Source: DASRQK01 sp964401685 (GTDB lineage Bacteria > Bacteroidota > Bacteroidia > Sphingobacteriales > Sphingobacteriaceae). Taken from it: 38,294 bases of DNA. Each line of letters begins with the position of its first letter. The stretch's first letter is position 1. Location: assembly GCA_964401685.1 (NCBI GenBank), contig CAYNZH010000019.1:1-38294 (forward strand), written 5' to 3'. Below the pieces are notes generated by a model. It made no database searches. It had not been told where the DNA came from and saw nothing but the letters and a program-made list of their open reading frames with translations. Below are positions 9,601 through 17,796 of this stretch, in pieces. Both the position numbers and the translations under genes were made by a program.

Positions 9601-9709
9601 TACCGATCCCGAGTACAACTTTAGTGATAGTAACGCTATGGGTATAACTACGTTGGGTCAAACGCCTCCAACCAGGTTTATGGGTGCTTCGCTAACGCTT
9701 AATTTCTAA
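6608..9709 (+). CDS. SusC/RagA-family TonB-linked outer membrane protein (locus 2)
   Basis: A second SusC-type importer, 1033 residues. Signal peptide about 1-21 (ending AEA), carboxypeptidase-regulatory-like domain about 25-100 (VSGKVTSASDGAPLAGVSV), TonB-box-like DEVVIG near 104, plug with VRLVLRGNRSL, ALLVVDN, INPEDVESVVVLNGAGGAALYGS (in blocks) and IIVTTKKG near 235, then the barrel ending SLTLNF. The plug motif reads VVVLNGAGGAALYG, where this family more often has a VLKG/IIKD-A form. It shares the first residues MKQKLL-FF with the SusC of locus 1, but the two proteins are clearly divergent paralogues. No STN domain. Two bases separate its stop from the next upstream-extended frame; the likely susD ATG is 11 bases downstream. 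Confidence 0.97.
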   Translation: MKQKLLCFFMLVFTLVGTAEAQVRRVSGKVTSASDGAPLAGVSVRAGGTSSGAQTDAQGNYAFNVPADAGTLEFTSVGYESLTISLTGENVYNVRLNSATTALDEVVIGAAGLQTKAREQGTQQTRVTAATLTRSKPINVAAGLHAKVPGLQINSISSGVNPTVRLVLRGNRSLLGDNTALLVVDNSIVPTSILGNINPEDVESVVVLNGAGGAALYGSQGSNGAIIVTTKKGVVGVTTVRLGHTATLEQVSFQPKLQELFGAGADADLQLYTPYENQQYGPRFDGQIREVGQTLEDGSIQTLPYAAHSGRYDFWETGRQHQTDLALSSGDDKGTSYVSLQHLGVQGTTYKDKYMRIGIRANGTRNVYDNLRVGYNINYIQNRYDQTTQTSNIYNNLLNTPANIPITQYKDWQNDKFANPNGYYNNYYGNPYFLIDNYRDKTRNDYLTGNVEINWRALDWLSLSAGGNISSRNFSNKGTTGVFTYSDYVLANFAGSQANVAGGVSDGAGYSTTVIGDFKAIFTHRVEDFGFRFTAGNQVIQRSGKSMGVSINGLVIPGLYNVSNRTDPFPSGNESNNLSREIGLWGQFVGDYKNYLFLTLSGRNDWVSVLDPENNSFFYPAADLSFVATDALESLRGNDFLNMLKLRAGWSKSGNVNLGPYALLSTFSQANGFPYSSGAGFSIGSQMVAEGLRPEITTGIEAGVDATLWNNRVDASFTYFTTETEDQIIPTGVSTATGYSSLRQNVGLVTNEGVETSLDFRLMRSSDWMLSVGANYTYLENMVVKISDDQRQVQISTGGSAQVVATEGQPFPSLFGTVYDRDPQGRIIVDPLTGYPGVAASSVLLGNTQPKHKLGMNAYLQYKDFAFSVVAEYRGGYYIYNNAASTFDFSGSAINTVWYDRDRFVVPNSSYMDASGNYVENTNITVRDGGSGFWSSGAYNRNIAENYIYKGDFWKIREIALAYTLPARLLGDSGYVKGVEISVQGRNLFLWTPKANIYTDPEYNFSDSNAMGITTLGQTPPTRFMGASLTLNF

Positions 9710-9720
9710 AATTGAAGAAT

Positions 9721-11328
9721 ATGAAAAATAGAATCGTTTATATATTGTTTGCGGGGCTGATAGCATTTGGTTTTCAGTCGTGCAACGAGTTTTTGGATGT
9801 CAATGATCCAAATCCGAACAGTGCAACGTTCTCCACGCCGGAACTTGTGCTTCCACAGGCTACGGCCTACGTGGCAAGTAACTTTGTGTCCTACCATGGA
9901 CATGGTGCGCGTCTAGTTGGCTACCATGTAAACGCAGGTGGATACGGCGGGTGGGGAGATACCTTCACGTATGAGTATACTACGGCTAGTTTTACCGGCT
10001 TTTTTAATAATGCGTATGATAATATACTCGATTTGGAGTACGTCATCACTGCGTCGACTGAAGAAGATGGATCCTTGAACCCTGATTATGTTAATTTCTT
10101 TGGTGCTGCCAAGATCCTTAAAGCCTATCTGTACATGAATCTTGTAGACCTCTACAATGATGTCCCGTACACTGAAGGTGCAAGGGGTAAGTCTTTCGTG
10201 ACACCGAAATACGATGAGGCAGAGGATGTGTACCGCGGAATAAGTGCAGAATTGGATGAGGCTATTGCAGCGATCAAGTCACAGGCAGTGACTCGTCCAC
10301 TAGCTTCTGCAGATGTATTGTTTGGCGGCAATATGAATCGCTGGATCCAGTTTGCAAATACCATTAAGTTGAAATTATACGTCCAGGCTCATGGGGAAGG
10401 TGTATTCTCTGGGGCTCCGTCTATTTCACCGGAAGGATTTTTAACTGATGATGCGCTAGTGAACCCTGGTTATGAGCGTGCAAATGGCAAGCAAAACCCT
10501 ACTTGGAACTCTTACCACAGTACCTATACGGCAACTGCTCAGGTTGCGTTTGGTCGCCAGTGGTTGCCAAGCCGTTATGCTGTGACGTTTTACAACGGAT
10601 CAAAAATCGATGATCCCAAGCGTGGTGCTGCAACGTACAGACAGTTTCCGAGTGTTCCTGTGAATCACCTAGGAAACACCCCAACTCCTGACAACCTTCC
10701 AACAGTTGCCGGAACACTGGGTAGTAGTCCGTTTTATATCGGAACGCCAGGGGCAGCCACGGGTGCCAATCCCACGATCGGTACCTTGAAAGGTCCTGGT
10801 ATGGGGCAACCAATCATGCTTGCAGCTGAGAGTTATTTTCTACAGGCTGAAGCTGCGGTCCGTGGTATCATTAGTGGAGACGCGAAAGCGTTGTTCAATA
10901 AGGGTATCGAGGCTTCTTTTAGGTATTTATACAAAGAAGAAAATGGTCAAGTCCGCGCAAGTTTAGATCCAGTTGCAGATGCTGCGGCTTATATCGCTGG
11001 TAATCCAAATTCAAGACTAGTGAATTTTGATCTTGCAACAACCGAAGCACAGAAGATCGAGGCGATCATTACTCAGAAGTATATTGCTTACAATAATATT
11101 GGTGGGCATATTGCTTGGGCTGATTTCCGCCGGACAGGTTACCCGACAATTGTGCCGAATGGTTCACCGACAGAGACGTTTGTTTCAATAATGTCTGCTA
11201 TGCCAACGCCGGATCGTTTGCCAGGGAGGATCTTGTATCCAGAGAATGAATATTCAATGAACCAAGATAATGTCCCAACCGGCATTACTGTTTCAGGATC
11301 GTATGTTTTCTGGGACCGGAGAAATTAA
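9721..11328 (+). CDS. SusD-like_2 family nutrient-binding lipoprotein (locus 2)
   Basis: The SusD partner of locus 2, 535 residues from the ATG at 9721. A TTG in frame at 9712 would add MKN, but it places extra residues before a normal lipoprotein signal, so ATG is preferred. The signal ends FQSC and is followed by NEFLDVNDPNPNSAT, the typical opening of the SusD-like_2 (PF12771-type) subfamily. This subfamily is different from the RagB/SusD protein of locus 1. Further marks are the helix with AAKILKAYLYMNLVDLYNDV, PYTEG, a central N-RWIQFANTIKLKLYVQ region, and the C-terminal IITQKYIAYNN plus AWADFRRTGYP. It is expected to lie on the outer face of the outer membrane and to form a complex with the preceding SusC. 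Confidence 0.95.
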   Translation: MKNRIVYILFAGLIAFGFQSCNEFLDVNDPNPNSATFSTPELVLPQATAYVASNFVSYHGHGARLVGYHVNAGGYGGWGDTFTYEYTTASFTGFFNNAYDNILDLEYVITASTEEDGSLNPDYVNFFGAAKILKAYLYMNLVDLYNDVPYTEGARGKSFVTPKYDEAEDVYRGISAELDEAIAAIKSQAVTRPLASADVLFGGNMNRWIQFANTIKLKLYVQAHGEGVFSGAPSISPEGFLTDDALVNPGYERANGKQNPTWNSYHSTYTATAQVAFGRQWLPSRYAVTFYNGSKIDDPKRGAATYRQFPSVPVNHLGNTPTPDNLPTVAGTLGSSPFYIGTPGAATGANPTIGTLKGPGMGQPIMLAAESYFLQAEAAVRGIISGDAKALFNKGIEASFRYLYKEENGQVRASLDPVADAAAYIAGNPNSRLVNFDLATTEAQKIEAIITQKYIAYNNIGGHIAWADFRRTGYPTIVPNGSPTETFVSIMSAMPTPDRLPGRILYPENEYSMNQDNVPTGITVSGSYVFWDRRN

Positions 11329-11350
11329 TCACTATTAAAATTGATAGAAC

Positions 11351-12217
11351 ATGAAAAGATATTTTAGTTTTTTAATTCTATTTCTGGTCACTGTAGGTCT
11401 GTCTTCCTGTTTGAAGGATGAAGCAGTATTGGACCCCTCCGGAAGTAAGAATATTATAGAGTTTTATAACGTCACCGCACCAACTTCACCAGTTACTGCG
11501 CCGCACGTGATGTACGTGCCAATGACGTTGGAAGTTGTTCCTGAAGTTGAGTTTGATATCGCGATCAGTTATTCGGGCGCCGAATTGGCCGCGCCACAGG
11601 ATATCACGGTCAATATCGCTCCGGCAGCAGAGGCGATAACGGCGTTCAACTCGTCCCAAAATACTGCTTACGTACAAATGTCACCGGATGACTATGATAT
11701 TCCCACCACGGTGACAATCAAAAGAGGAGAGAAGAGAGCATATGCAAAAGTCAAGGTTAGGCCTGATCAGCTCGATCAATCTGTAAGCAATGCCTTGGCG
11801 CTCACGATTACTTCTTCGTCCTTTGGCGAGATTTCAGGAAACTTCCGTACGGTTATTTTTAGCCTTCCGGTTAAGTCAATCTGGGAAGGGGAATACACCT
11901 ATACGGTCACCAACAATTTCGGAACAATCGATGCGAACATCGGCGGAACATTCACCGAAACCGGAGTTAGGCTAAGCACAGTTGGTCCGAACAGGTTGTA
12001 TATGCAGTATCTTTGGAGGACTTATTCCGGTTATGCGGAGTATCAGTTCAATGCCGACAATACCAGCATCACGTCAATTACTGCATTTAGTGGTTCTAAC
12101 TTGGCGACAAGTATCAACGAGGTAATTCTTGTGGATCAGGACAACCTCATTTTCGAAATCCGTTGGACGGGTCTCGGTCGTGGTGTAGTGGAACGGTTTG
12201 TGAGAACCGGTGACTAA
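11351..12217 (+). CDS. DUF1735 (BT_3987-like) domain lipoprotein (locus 2)
   Basis: A 288-residue surface lipoprotein. The signal ends LSSC and the mature protein begins C-L-K-D-E, an acidic lipoprotein export signal. The N-terminal half (about 25-175) fits the DUF1735/BT_3987-like beta-sandwich that follows many susCD pairs: NIIEFYN, a VPMTLEVVPEVEFDIAISY strand pair, YVQMSPDDYDIPTTVTIKRG and the AYAKVKVRPDQL strand. The C-terminal part (about 185-288), beginning WEGEYTYTVTNNFG, is a separate beta-rich module I cannot name. The gene follows susD by 22 bases and is followed by a strong terminator, so it closes the operon. A role in glycan capture is inferred from its position. Confidence 0.85.
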   Translation: MKRYFSFLILFLVTVGLSSCLKDEAVLDPSGSKNIIEFYNVTAPTSPVTAPHVMYVPMTLEVVPEVEFDIAISYSGAELAAPQDITVNIAPAAEAITAFNSSQNTAYVQMSPDDYDIPTTVTIKRGEKRAYAKVKVRPDQLDQSVSNALALTITSSSFGEISGNFRTVIFSLPVKSIWEGEYTYTVTNNFGTIDANIGGTFTETGVRLSTVGPNRLYMQYLWRTYSGYAEYQFNADNTSITSITAFSGSNLATSINEVILVDQDNLIFEIRWTGLGRGVVERFVRTGD

Positions 12218-12259
12218 TCGCTTTCGATAGGCTAGTCCTTTGTATGATTACATTTTATA

Positions 12260-12294
12260 GGTGCTCCGACGAAGGTCGGGGCACCTTTTTTTTT
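12260..12294 (+). terminator. Intrinsic terminator of SusC/SusD locus 2
   Basis: GGTGCTCCGAC (12260-12270), a gaag loop and GTCGGGGCACC (12275-12285) form an 11-bp stem with one mismatch, followed by nine T residues (12286-12294). It ends the locus-2 operon before the convergent tamB gene. Confidence 0.9.
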
Positions 12295-12346
12295 GCTTTT
12301 GCTTATTGTCTTATGCTTTTCAGAGAGCTTCTTACTGAGCGCGTTC

Positions 12347-15300
12347 TCAGTTCGCTAATGGTGGCCGGATGGCCTCGGATCGTCTTCTTGAGAGAATTCT
12401 CAGGAAAAAATCTCCAAAGTTGTTAAATTCCTGTCGGTAGATGAGGCCTAGTGCGCTGATGTATTCGTCGGTGGGATTGAGAAGGAAGTGTCGTGTGTTG
12501 AGTCGATTGGAACCTCTCAGAACGAGTCGTCCGTCTCGACGTATGAGATAGAGGAGCTCAGCATCGGTGGCAACGCGGTTGCTGAAGACATTGAGGTCGT
12601 TGAGCTGTTGATCACGACGGTCGGTGATTCCACCTGTGAAGACGAGCCTGTCGTTGAAAAATCTGAAGGAAGCGCTGGCATCGTTGAGGGAGCGAATATT
12701 AAAATCCACAAAATTTAGGTTGAGGGACTGTGCAATGAAGTTATTGAGCTGGTTGAATGCCAGCTCGGTTCCAGCGCTCAGCAGGGTGCTATTGAGTTCG
12801 CGGCTGAAATCCGAACTGGACCCGGGTATAAAACTGCGCCTCACAATCAAGCTAAGGGCTTGTTGATTGACGTTGTTCGCATCGCTCAAATAGCTTTGTA
12901 ATTCGTCGTTGACATAGGGATCTTGAGGGAAATTCAGCCCAAAGGCGATGGTGGGCTGAGTGAGTTGGCCTGAAAGATCCATTTCTGCCTGGGCCAGGAC
13001 CCGCTGCTCGTTGGGTGGTCGGCCTGCAGCGTCGTAGAGCGCAGAAAGACTTGTTCTTTGCTCATAGAATGCTGTCAGGTTGACTTGGGCTTCGGTCGGC
13101 CGGCCGGTCCAGCGAATGCTCCCGCCCTGTCGGATCTCGAATATTTTATTGATGAAATCCTGTGCCGTGAAGGTGAATTTCCCGGAATTGATGCGGTAAT
13201 CGCCGAACATCTCGAAATCCCCTAGCGAAGAGATCCGGAGATCCAGCTGGCCTTCTCCACGACCTGACAATTCGCCCAAATCCGTAAAAATATGAGCCTC
13301 GGTCGATGAAGTGACCTGTAAGGCCATGTTCATATTCAGTCCCTGGGTCCTGTTGGGCAACACGGGTGGAAGACTGTCAGCCTTGGTGGACGGGTCGGTA
13401 AATCGAATGAAGTCGCTGTCTCCCAGGGTGCTCGAATAATTTAGTGGAATGTTGATGACCGTGTTGTCGTCCGTACGGGCATTGATTTGTATATTCATCT
13501 GGTCGGCCCGCCCTTGAAAGCGGAAACTGCCGGTCCCGAAAGCGGTTCCATAATAAAGGGGATTGTCGCGAAGCCCGGTGTTCAGCACCATGAAATTAGT
13601 TGCATTTATCTGTACATCAATGGCGGGATTACGAACCTGATTGAGGTCGATCTGGCCATTTACCAATGCACGTTGTCCGACGATGTCGGTGAGAATCATC
13701 TCATTGAGTAGGAATCTGGTGTTTTCCATGATGACTGGTCCACTCAGTTGGTAAGTCGTGTTTAAATAATCGACCCTGAACTTTCCTGAAGCCAATTTTG
13801 CGTTGCCGGTGATTTTGGGTTGATTGATCGATCCGGTAATCGCAGCAGAACCTGTCATCTGACCCTGGATGCCGGTGACCAGATTTGCCAGGGGCGGCTG
13901 AGCAAGAGCGAGGTTGAGATCCTGAAACAGGGCCCGCATACTCAGGGGATTTTCCGAGTCGAGAATGTTGTATGTGCCTTCCATAGCCATGATTTGCTTG
14001 CTTTTCTCATGGACTTGTAGTTGGACGTTGATTCTCTGAGCCTCTTGATCAAAATCTGCTTTCAACTTTAAATCTCCCAGGGGGATGTCATTCAAAGATA
14101 CTTGATCGACAGCGAGATCTGCCACAGCAAACGGCCTATTAAGTATAGCGCTGATTTCTGTTCGCCCATTGATGACGCCTTCAATCTGATAACCCGAGCT
14201 GAGTACGAAGGGATTCAATGCGTGCAAGCCAAATTCCTGGAATTCCAAATGTAGGGCTTCCTCAATGTTGCTTGAAATCCACCCTTCGGCAATGATTTTT
14301 TGCGCGGCATTGACCATTTCAAAGTCCGATACGTAAAGTTGATTTCTGGTAAAATCCCATAGCGACCTTGCCCCAATCTCCCAGGTTTCTCCGTTGACGG
14401 TCAGCGTCGAGGAGGAGAGCAACATTTCTGCAGATTGATTTTGTTCGAATCGTACTTCGCCCCGAAGAGCCATGCGGTTGAGCTCTGTGATTGAATCGCC
14501 TTCCAGTCGTATTTCGTAAGTGAGCTTGTCGTCGATGATACGTTGGCGCGCATGGATTTGCTGTGCATACTCTGTCCCTTTATAGCTCAGGTTTTCTGCC
14601 GTCAATAGCATGTCCATCCCATCCGCTTCGCCTTGGTCCTTTATTGTAATTTGCCGGACTTCTAAGTCTCCCCAACGACCTTCCCGAAGGTGCAGGTTCA
14701 GGTCAAAACTATTTTGTTCTTCGGAAAATCGGCCTCGTATCCAGCTTTCTCCAGCTATTTCCAGTTTGGGAGAAATAAATTCGGCAAGGGGTTCAAAATC
14801 CTTTATGTCTATACGGACCTCGAAATCCTGCTTTTGCGGACTTGATGTATACTTTAGTCCAAGCGAGGGTAGATAGTGCGACACCAATGCCGTAAAATAG
14901 TCCGGAAGCGAAGGTAGGTCGATCTTTCCTTGAATCGTGGCATCCAGAAGATCAGAATCTAAGCGAATGTGCTTATCATCAGGATCACCTTCTACCTGAA
15001 GATCCAGGGCAGAAACCTGGTAATTTTGGGCTCCGAGCGAAAAGTCCATCTCATTCAGCGTGACGCGTCCGGTAAGCAGATTTAGTGAATTTCCCTGAAG
15101 CTGGCTAGTCAAGGAGAGGTTGTTCAGAACCAAAGGTTCTCGCTCATAGAGTTTGAGTTCGTGAAGGGAGGCATGTTCAACAGTTCCATCCCACTCAAAT
15201 TTTGGAGTATCCTGAAACAGATCGACCATTCCCCGACCCTGCATCTGCAGTAATCGGTCTTCTATACTGATTTCACCGAAAATTTGTTTCTGATCTATTT

Positions 15301-16693
15301 GGCCGGATACAAAGATATTTTGGTACCTGTGTCCGCGGAAATCCAAATAATGTATTTGACTTGAAAGTGCTCCATTAAGTTCCGCCAGGTCAAAGCTGCG
15401 GCCATCGATTTCCATCTCAAAGGCTGTGAATCCGAGGTTTGACTGTTTGGTCCAAAGCCCTAAATCCAATTCCTTTGCGCTCAAATGCCCTGCATAATGT
15501 ATGTCGTCCTTGATGTCGAAGTTTAGAGACGTTTGAAAACGTCCTAAAGCGGTTGCCAAAACTCCTTCAGCGAAGAAATCATGGTATCTTCCACTGAGGG
15601 CGCCATTAAAATTCACGGTCCCCAAAGGGGAGAGTTCCACAGGAAGTGCAAAATCAGGTCGGTCCGCCAGAAGTTGTGTTAGGGATTGAATTTCGCCGAA
15701 ATTACTTGTGAGACGGGTCAAATGCAAATCAAAATGAGTGTCCTCGATTGCCGGAAGCCCGTGGATCTCGAGATCCCCACTGAGCTGGGTTTGGGATGCC
15801 ATGGAAAGCGTGAGCTGTCGGCCTTGTATATGATCGACGGTACCGCCCAGATCACCAGACAAACGCACATCAAAAGAAGTTCTCCTTACCTCTGGAGCGA
15901 AAAAAGCAATATCCTCAGATGTGATTCGGGATCTATCCGAATGAAAATCTACCTGCACATCCGTCAGGAAGTTGTTGAAAGCCTCATAATCTTGGAAACT
16001 CAAGCGTAGTTTATCCCTCAAGAGGCTTTGATTTGTCTGCAACTCCAGATTGTTCAATTCTATAAATTGAGCGTCCACTACTAAATCGCCAGCCAACCCT
16101 CTTAGCTGAAACCCGCTTTTTTCAATGAAGGAAAAGTGCTCGATCTGTGTGCTCAGCCAATGTTCTTTAAAGTCGATTCCTTTCAGATGCCCGTTGACTT
16201 CACTGACTTGCAAATCGGCGAAATCGATGCTTCCGTCGTGAGAGAGACTGTCCATCATATTCCTATACCGAAAACTAATATTCTCCAATTGCAGTTCTTT
16301 CAGGTCTAGAACTATTCGCCGCCTTTTGTCCAGCGGTTGCCGGGGTTTGAAATAATCAATGACAAATTTTGCGCTTGATTGGCCTTCGGCCTCTGTTTTT
16401 AGAAAAAATGAGGAGGAGGACAGCTTGACATCGTGGATGACAATTTGATTTTGAAATATTTTGGCCAGATCAAGACTCGCCTGAAGATTTCCGGCGTAAA
16501 GCAGGGTATCTCCCGTTCTATCCGCCATATATAGTCCTTCAAGGGTAAAGGAGGAAAAGGGCTTAAGATACAGTCCGTCAATGCTAATTGTCGTCTGTAG
16601 TTCGCTTGCGAGAAATTTGGCGGCTTGTTTGCCAAAATAGCTTTGAACCGGCTTGTATTGCAGGGCAATTACCAGGCCGCTTACCAGTATCAC
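12347..16693 (-). CDS. tamB: Translocation/assembly module TamB-like inner-membrane protein (DUF490)
   Basis: A 1448-residue TamB/AsmA-like protein. It should be anchored in the inner membrane and span the periplasm as a lipid-transfer groove serving outer-membrane biogenesis. The N-terminal hydrophobic segment is followed by long beta-repeat regions of AsmA/TamB type. The C-terminal DUF490 domain starts near 1100: blocks with GRGEGQLDLRISSLGDFEMFGDY and INSGKFTFTAQDFINKIFEI, GGSIRWTGRPTEAQVNLTAFYE, PTIAFGLNFPQ, and the final DGRLVLRGSNR and EYISALGLIYRQEFNNFGDF. The given start is a GTG at 16693-16691. It cuts the membrane anchor in half. The same frame stays open upstream to a TAA at 16790-16792 and codes a basic stretch (KIRKTIRRLGK) followed by a full 20-residue hydrophobic helix, so the real start is probably further upstream (see findings). 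It is divergent from tsaD, a neighbourhood known from Bacteroidota. Confidence 0.93.
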   Translation of the reverse strand: MILVSGLVIALQYKPVQSYFGKQAAKFLASELQTTISIDGLYLKPFSSFTLEGLYMADRTGDTLLYAGNLQASLDLAKIFQNQIVIHDVKLSSSSFFLKTEAEGQSSAKFVIDYFKPRQPLDKRRRIVLDLKELQLENISFRYRNMMDSLSHDGSIDFADLQVSEVNGHLKGIDFKEHWLSTQIEHFSFIEKSGFQLRGLAGDLVVDAQFIELNNLELQTNQSLLRDKLRLSFQDYEAFNNFLTDVQVDFHSDRSRITSEDIAFFAPEVRRTSFDVRLSGDLGGTVDHIQGRQLTLSMASQTQLSGDLEIHGLPAIEDTHFDLHLTRLTSNFGEIQSLTQLLADRPDFALPVELSPLGTVNFNGALSGRYHDFFAEGVLATALGRFQTSLNFDIKDDIHYAGHLSAKELDLGLWTKQSNLGFTAFEMEIDGRSFDLAELNGALSSQIHYLDFRGHRYQNIFVSGQIDQKQIFGEISIEDRLLQMQGRGMVDLFQDTPKFEWDGTVEHASLHELKLYEREPLVLNNLSLTSQLQGNSLNLLTGRVTLNEMDFSLGAQNYQVSALDLQVEGDPDDKHIRLDSDLLDATIQGKIDLPSLPDYFTALVSHYLPSLGLKYTSSPQKQDFEVRIDIKDFEPLAEFISPKLEIAGESWIRGRFSEEQNSFDLNLHLREGRWGDLEVRQITIKDQGEADGMDMLLTAENLSYKGTEYAQQIHARQRIIDDKLTYEIRLEGDSITELNRMALRGEVRFEQNQSAEMLLSSSTLTVNGETWEIGARSLWDFTRNQLYVSDFEMVNAAQKIIAEGWISSNIEEALHLEFQEFGLHALNPFVLSSGYQIEGVINGRTEISAILNRPFAVADLAVDQVSLNDIPLGDLKLKADFDQEAQRINVQLQVHEKSKQIMAMEGTYNILDSENPLSMRALFQDLNLALAQPPLANLVTGIQGQMTGSAAITGSINQPKITGNAKLASGKFRVDYLNTTYQLSGPVIMENTRFLLNEMILTDIVGQRALVNGQIDLNQVRNPAIDVQINATNFMVLNTGLRDNPLYYGTAFGTGSFRFQGRADQMNIQINARTDDNTVINIPLNYSSTLGDSDFIRFTDPSTKADSLPPVLPNRTQGLNMNMALQVTSSTEAHIFTDLGELSGRGEGQLDLRISSLGDFEMFGDYRINSGKFTFTAQDFINKIFEIRQGGSIRWTGRPTEAQVNLTAFYEQRTSLSALYDAAGRPPNEQRVLAQAEMDLSGQLTQPTIAFGLNFPQDPYVNDELQSYLSDANNVNQQALSLIVRRSFIPGSSSDFSRELNSTLLSAGTELAFNQLNNFIAQSLNLNFVDFNIRSLNDASASFRFFNDRLVFTGGITDRRDQQLNDLNVFSNRVATDAELLYLIRRDGRLVLRGSNRLNTRHFLLNPTDEYISALGLIYRQEFNNFGDFFLRILSRRRSEAIRPPLAN

Positions 16694-16747
16694 GAGGGTG
16701 AGGAGGGTCCAAAGCGCTATTTTTCCTAATCTTCTGATTGTTTTTCG

Positions 16748-16755
16748 TATTTTTG
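16748..16755 (+). promoter_or_regulatory. Putative -7 element for tsaD
   Basis: TATTTTTG matches the Bacteroidota -7 consensus TAnnTTTG. It would start transcription near 16762, about 20 bases before the tsaD ATG. No TTTG is found at the expected -33 distance, so support is partial. The element lies inside the upstream extension of the tamB frame on the other strand. Confidence 0.4.
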
Positions 16756-16782
16756 TATCAGTTTTAAAATGCAGATCCCGCC

Positions 16783-17784
16783 ATGGCCATTATTTTAGGC
16801 ATTGAGTCATCTTGTGATGAAACCTCAGCTGCCGTTAGCATAGACGGTTCGATCCGAGCCAATATAATTGCAAATCAACTCGTCCACGAACGCTTCGGCG
16901 GTGTGGTGCCTGAGCTTGCCTCCCGCGCCCACCAGCAGAATATTGTCCCGGTGGTGAGTCAGGCATTAGCTGAGGCAAAAATAAGTAAAAAAGACGTAGA
17001 TGCAGTAGCTTTCACCCGAGGACCGGGTTTATTGGGCTCTTTGTTGGTCGGAACCTCTTTTGCCAAGGCCTTTGCTCTCGCGCAAGGTATACCCATATTG
17101 GATGTTAACCATATGCAGGCGCATATTTTGGCTCATTTTATCGAGGACCCCAAGCCGTCTTTTCCCTTTATTTGCCTCACGGTATCGGGTGGACATACGC
17201 AAATCGTCTTGGTTAAAGACTATTTTACTATGGAAATAATGGGTCAAACCCTGGATGACGCGGCAGGAGAAGCCTTTGACAAGACGGCTAAAATTCTTGA
17301 TTTGCCTTATCCCGGAGGACCGCTGATCGATAAGCATGCCCAAGCAGGAAATAAATTCGCCTTTGCTTTTCCCGAACCGCAGATTCCGGGCTTGGATTTT
17401 AGTTTTAGCGGTTTGAAAACGTCTATTTTGTATTTTGTGCAAAAGGAATTGAAAGCGAATCCAGCTTTTCTGGACGAGAATCTGGAGGATATCTGCGCCT
17501 CCGTTCAAGAAAGGATTGTTTCAATTTTGTTGAAGAAGTTGGATGCGGCAGCGGCACAGACGGGGATACGACAAGTTGCGATAGCTGGGGGTGTTTCGGC
17601 CAACTCAGGTCTTAGACAGTCCCTGGCCAGTCTGGGCCGGGAACGCAACTGGGATGTTTTCATACCAAAGTTTGAGTTCTGTACGGATAATGCTGCGATG
17701 ATTGCCATGGCCGGACACTATAAGTATTTGGCCGGGGATTTTGCCAGCCAGGAGGTCGGACCTCTCGCGCGCTGGGTGATTTAA
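16783..17784 (+). CDS. tsaD: tRNA N6-adenosine threonylcarbamoyltransferase TsaD
   Basis: TsaD transfers the threonylcarbamoyl group to A37 of ANN-decoding tRNAs, acting with TsaB and TsaE in the cytoplasm. The 333-residue length is normal. Visible motifs are GIESSCDETS at the N-terminus, RGPGLLGSLLVG near 80-90, the metal-binding HMQAH (H110 and H114), VSGGHTQ near 145, GEAFDKTAK, the PGLDFSFSGLKT segment and the C-terminal GGVSANSGLR with a conserved C-TDNAAMIA block. The start ATG at 16783 gives the family's usual first residues. It faces tamB and is followed 12 bases later by a thioesterase gene. Confidence 0.98.
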   Translation: MAIILGIESSCDETSAAVSIDGSIRANIIANQLVHERFGGVVPELASRAHQQNIVPVVSQALAEAKISKKDVDAVAFTRGPGLLGSLLVGTSFAKAFALAQGIPILDVNHMQAHILAHFIEDPKPSFPFICLTVSGGHTQIVLVKDYFTMEIMGQTLDDAAGEAFDKTAKILDLPYPGGPLIDKHAQAGNKFAFAFPEPQIPGLDFSFSGLKTSILYFVQKELKANPAFLDENLEDICASVQERIVSILLKKLDAAAAQTGIRQVAIAGGVSANSGLRQSLASLGRERNWDVFIPKFEFCTDNAAMIAMAGHYKYLAGDFASQEVGPLARWVI

Positions 17785-17796
17785 AAAAATATCGAT

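Noticed and set aside
12488..12718. Short + strand frame opposite the tamB 3' end
   Set aside because: Antisense shadow of conserved DUF490 codons.
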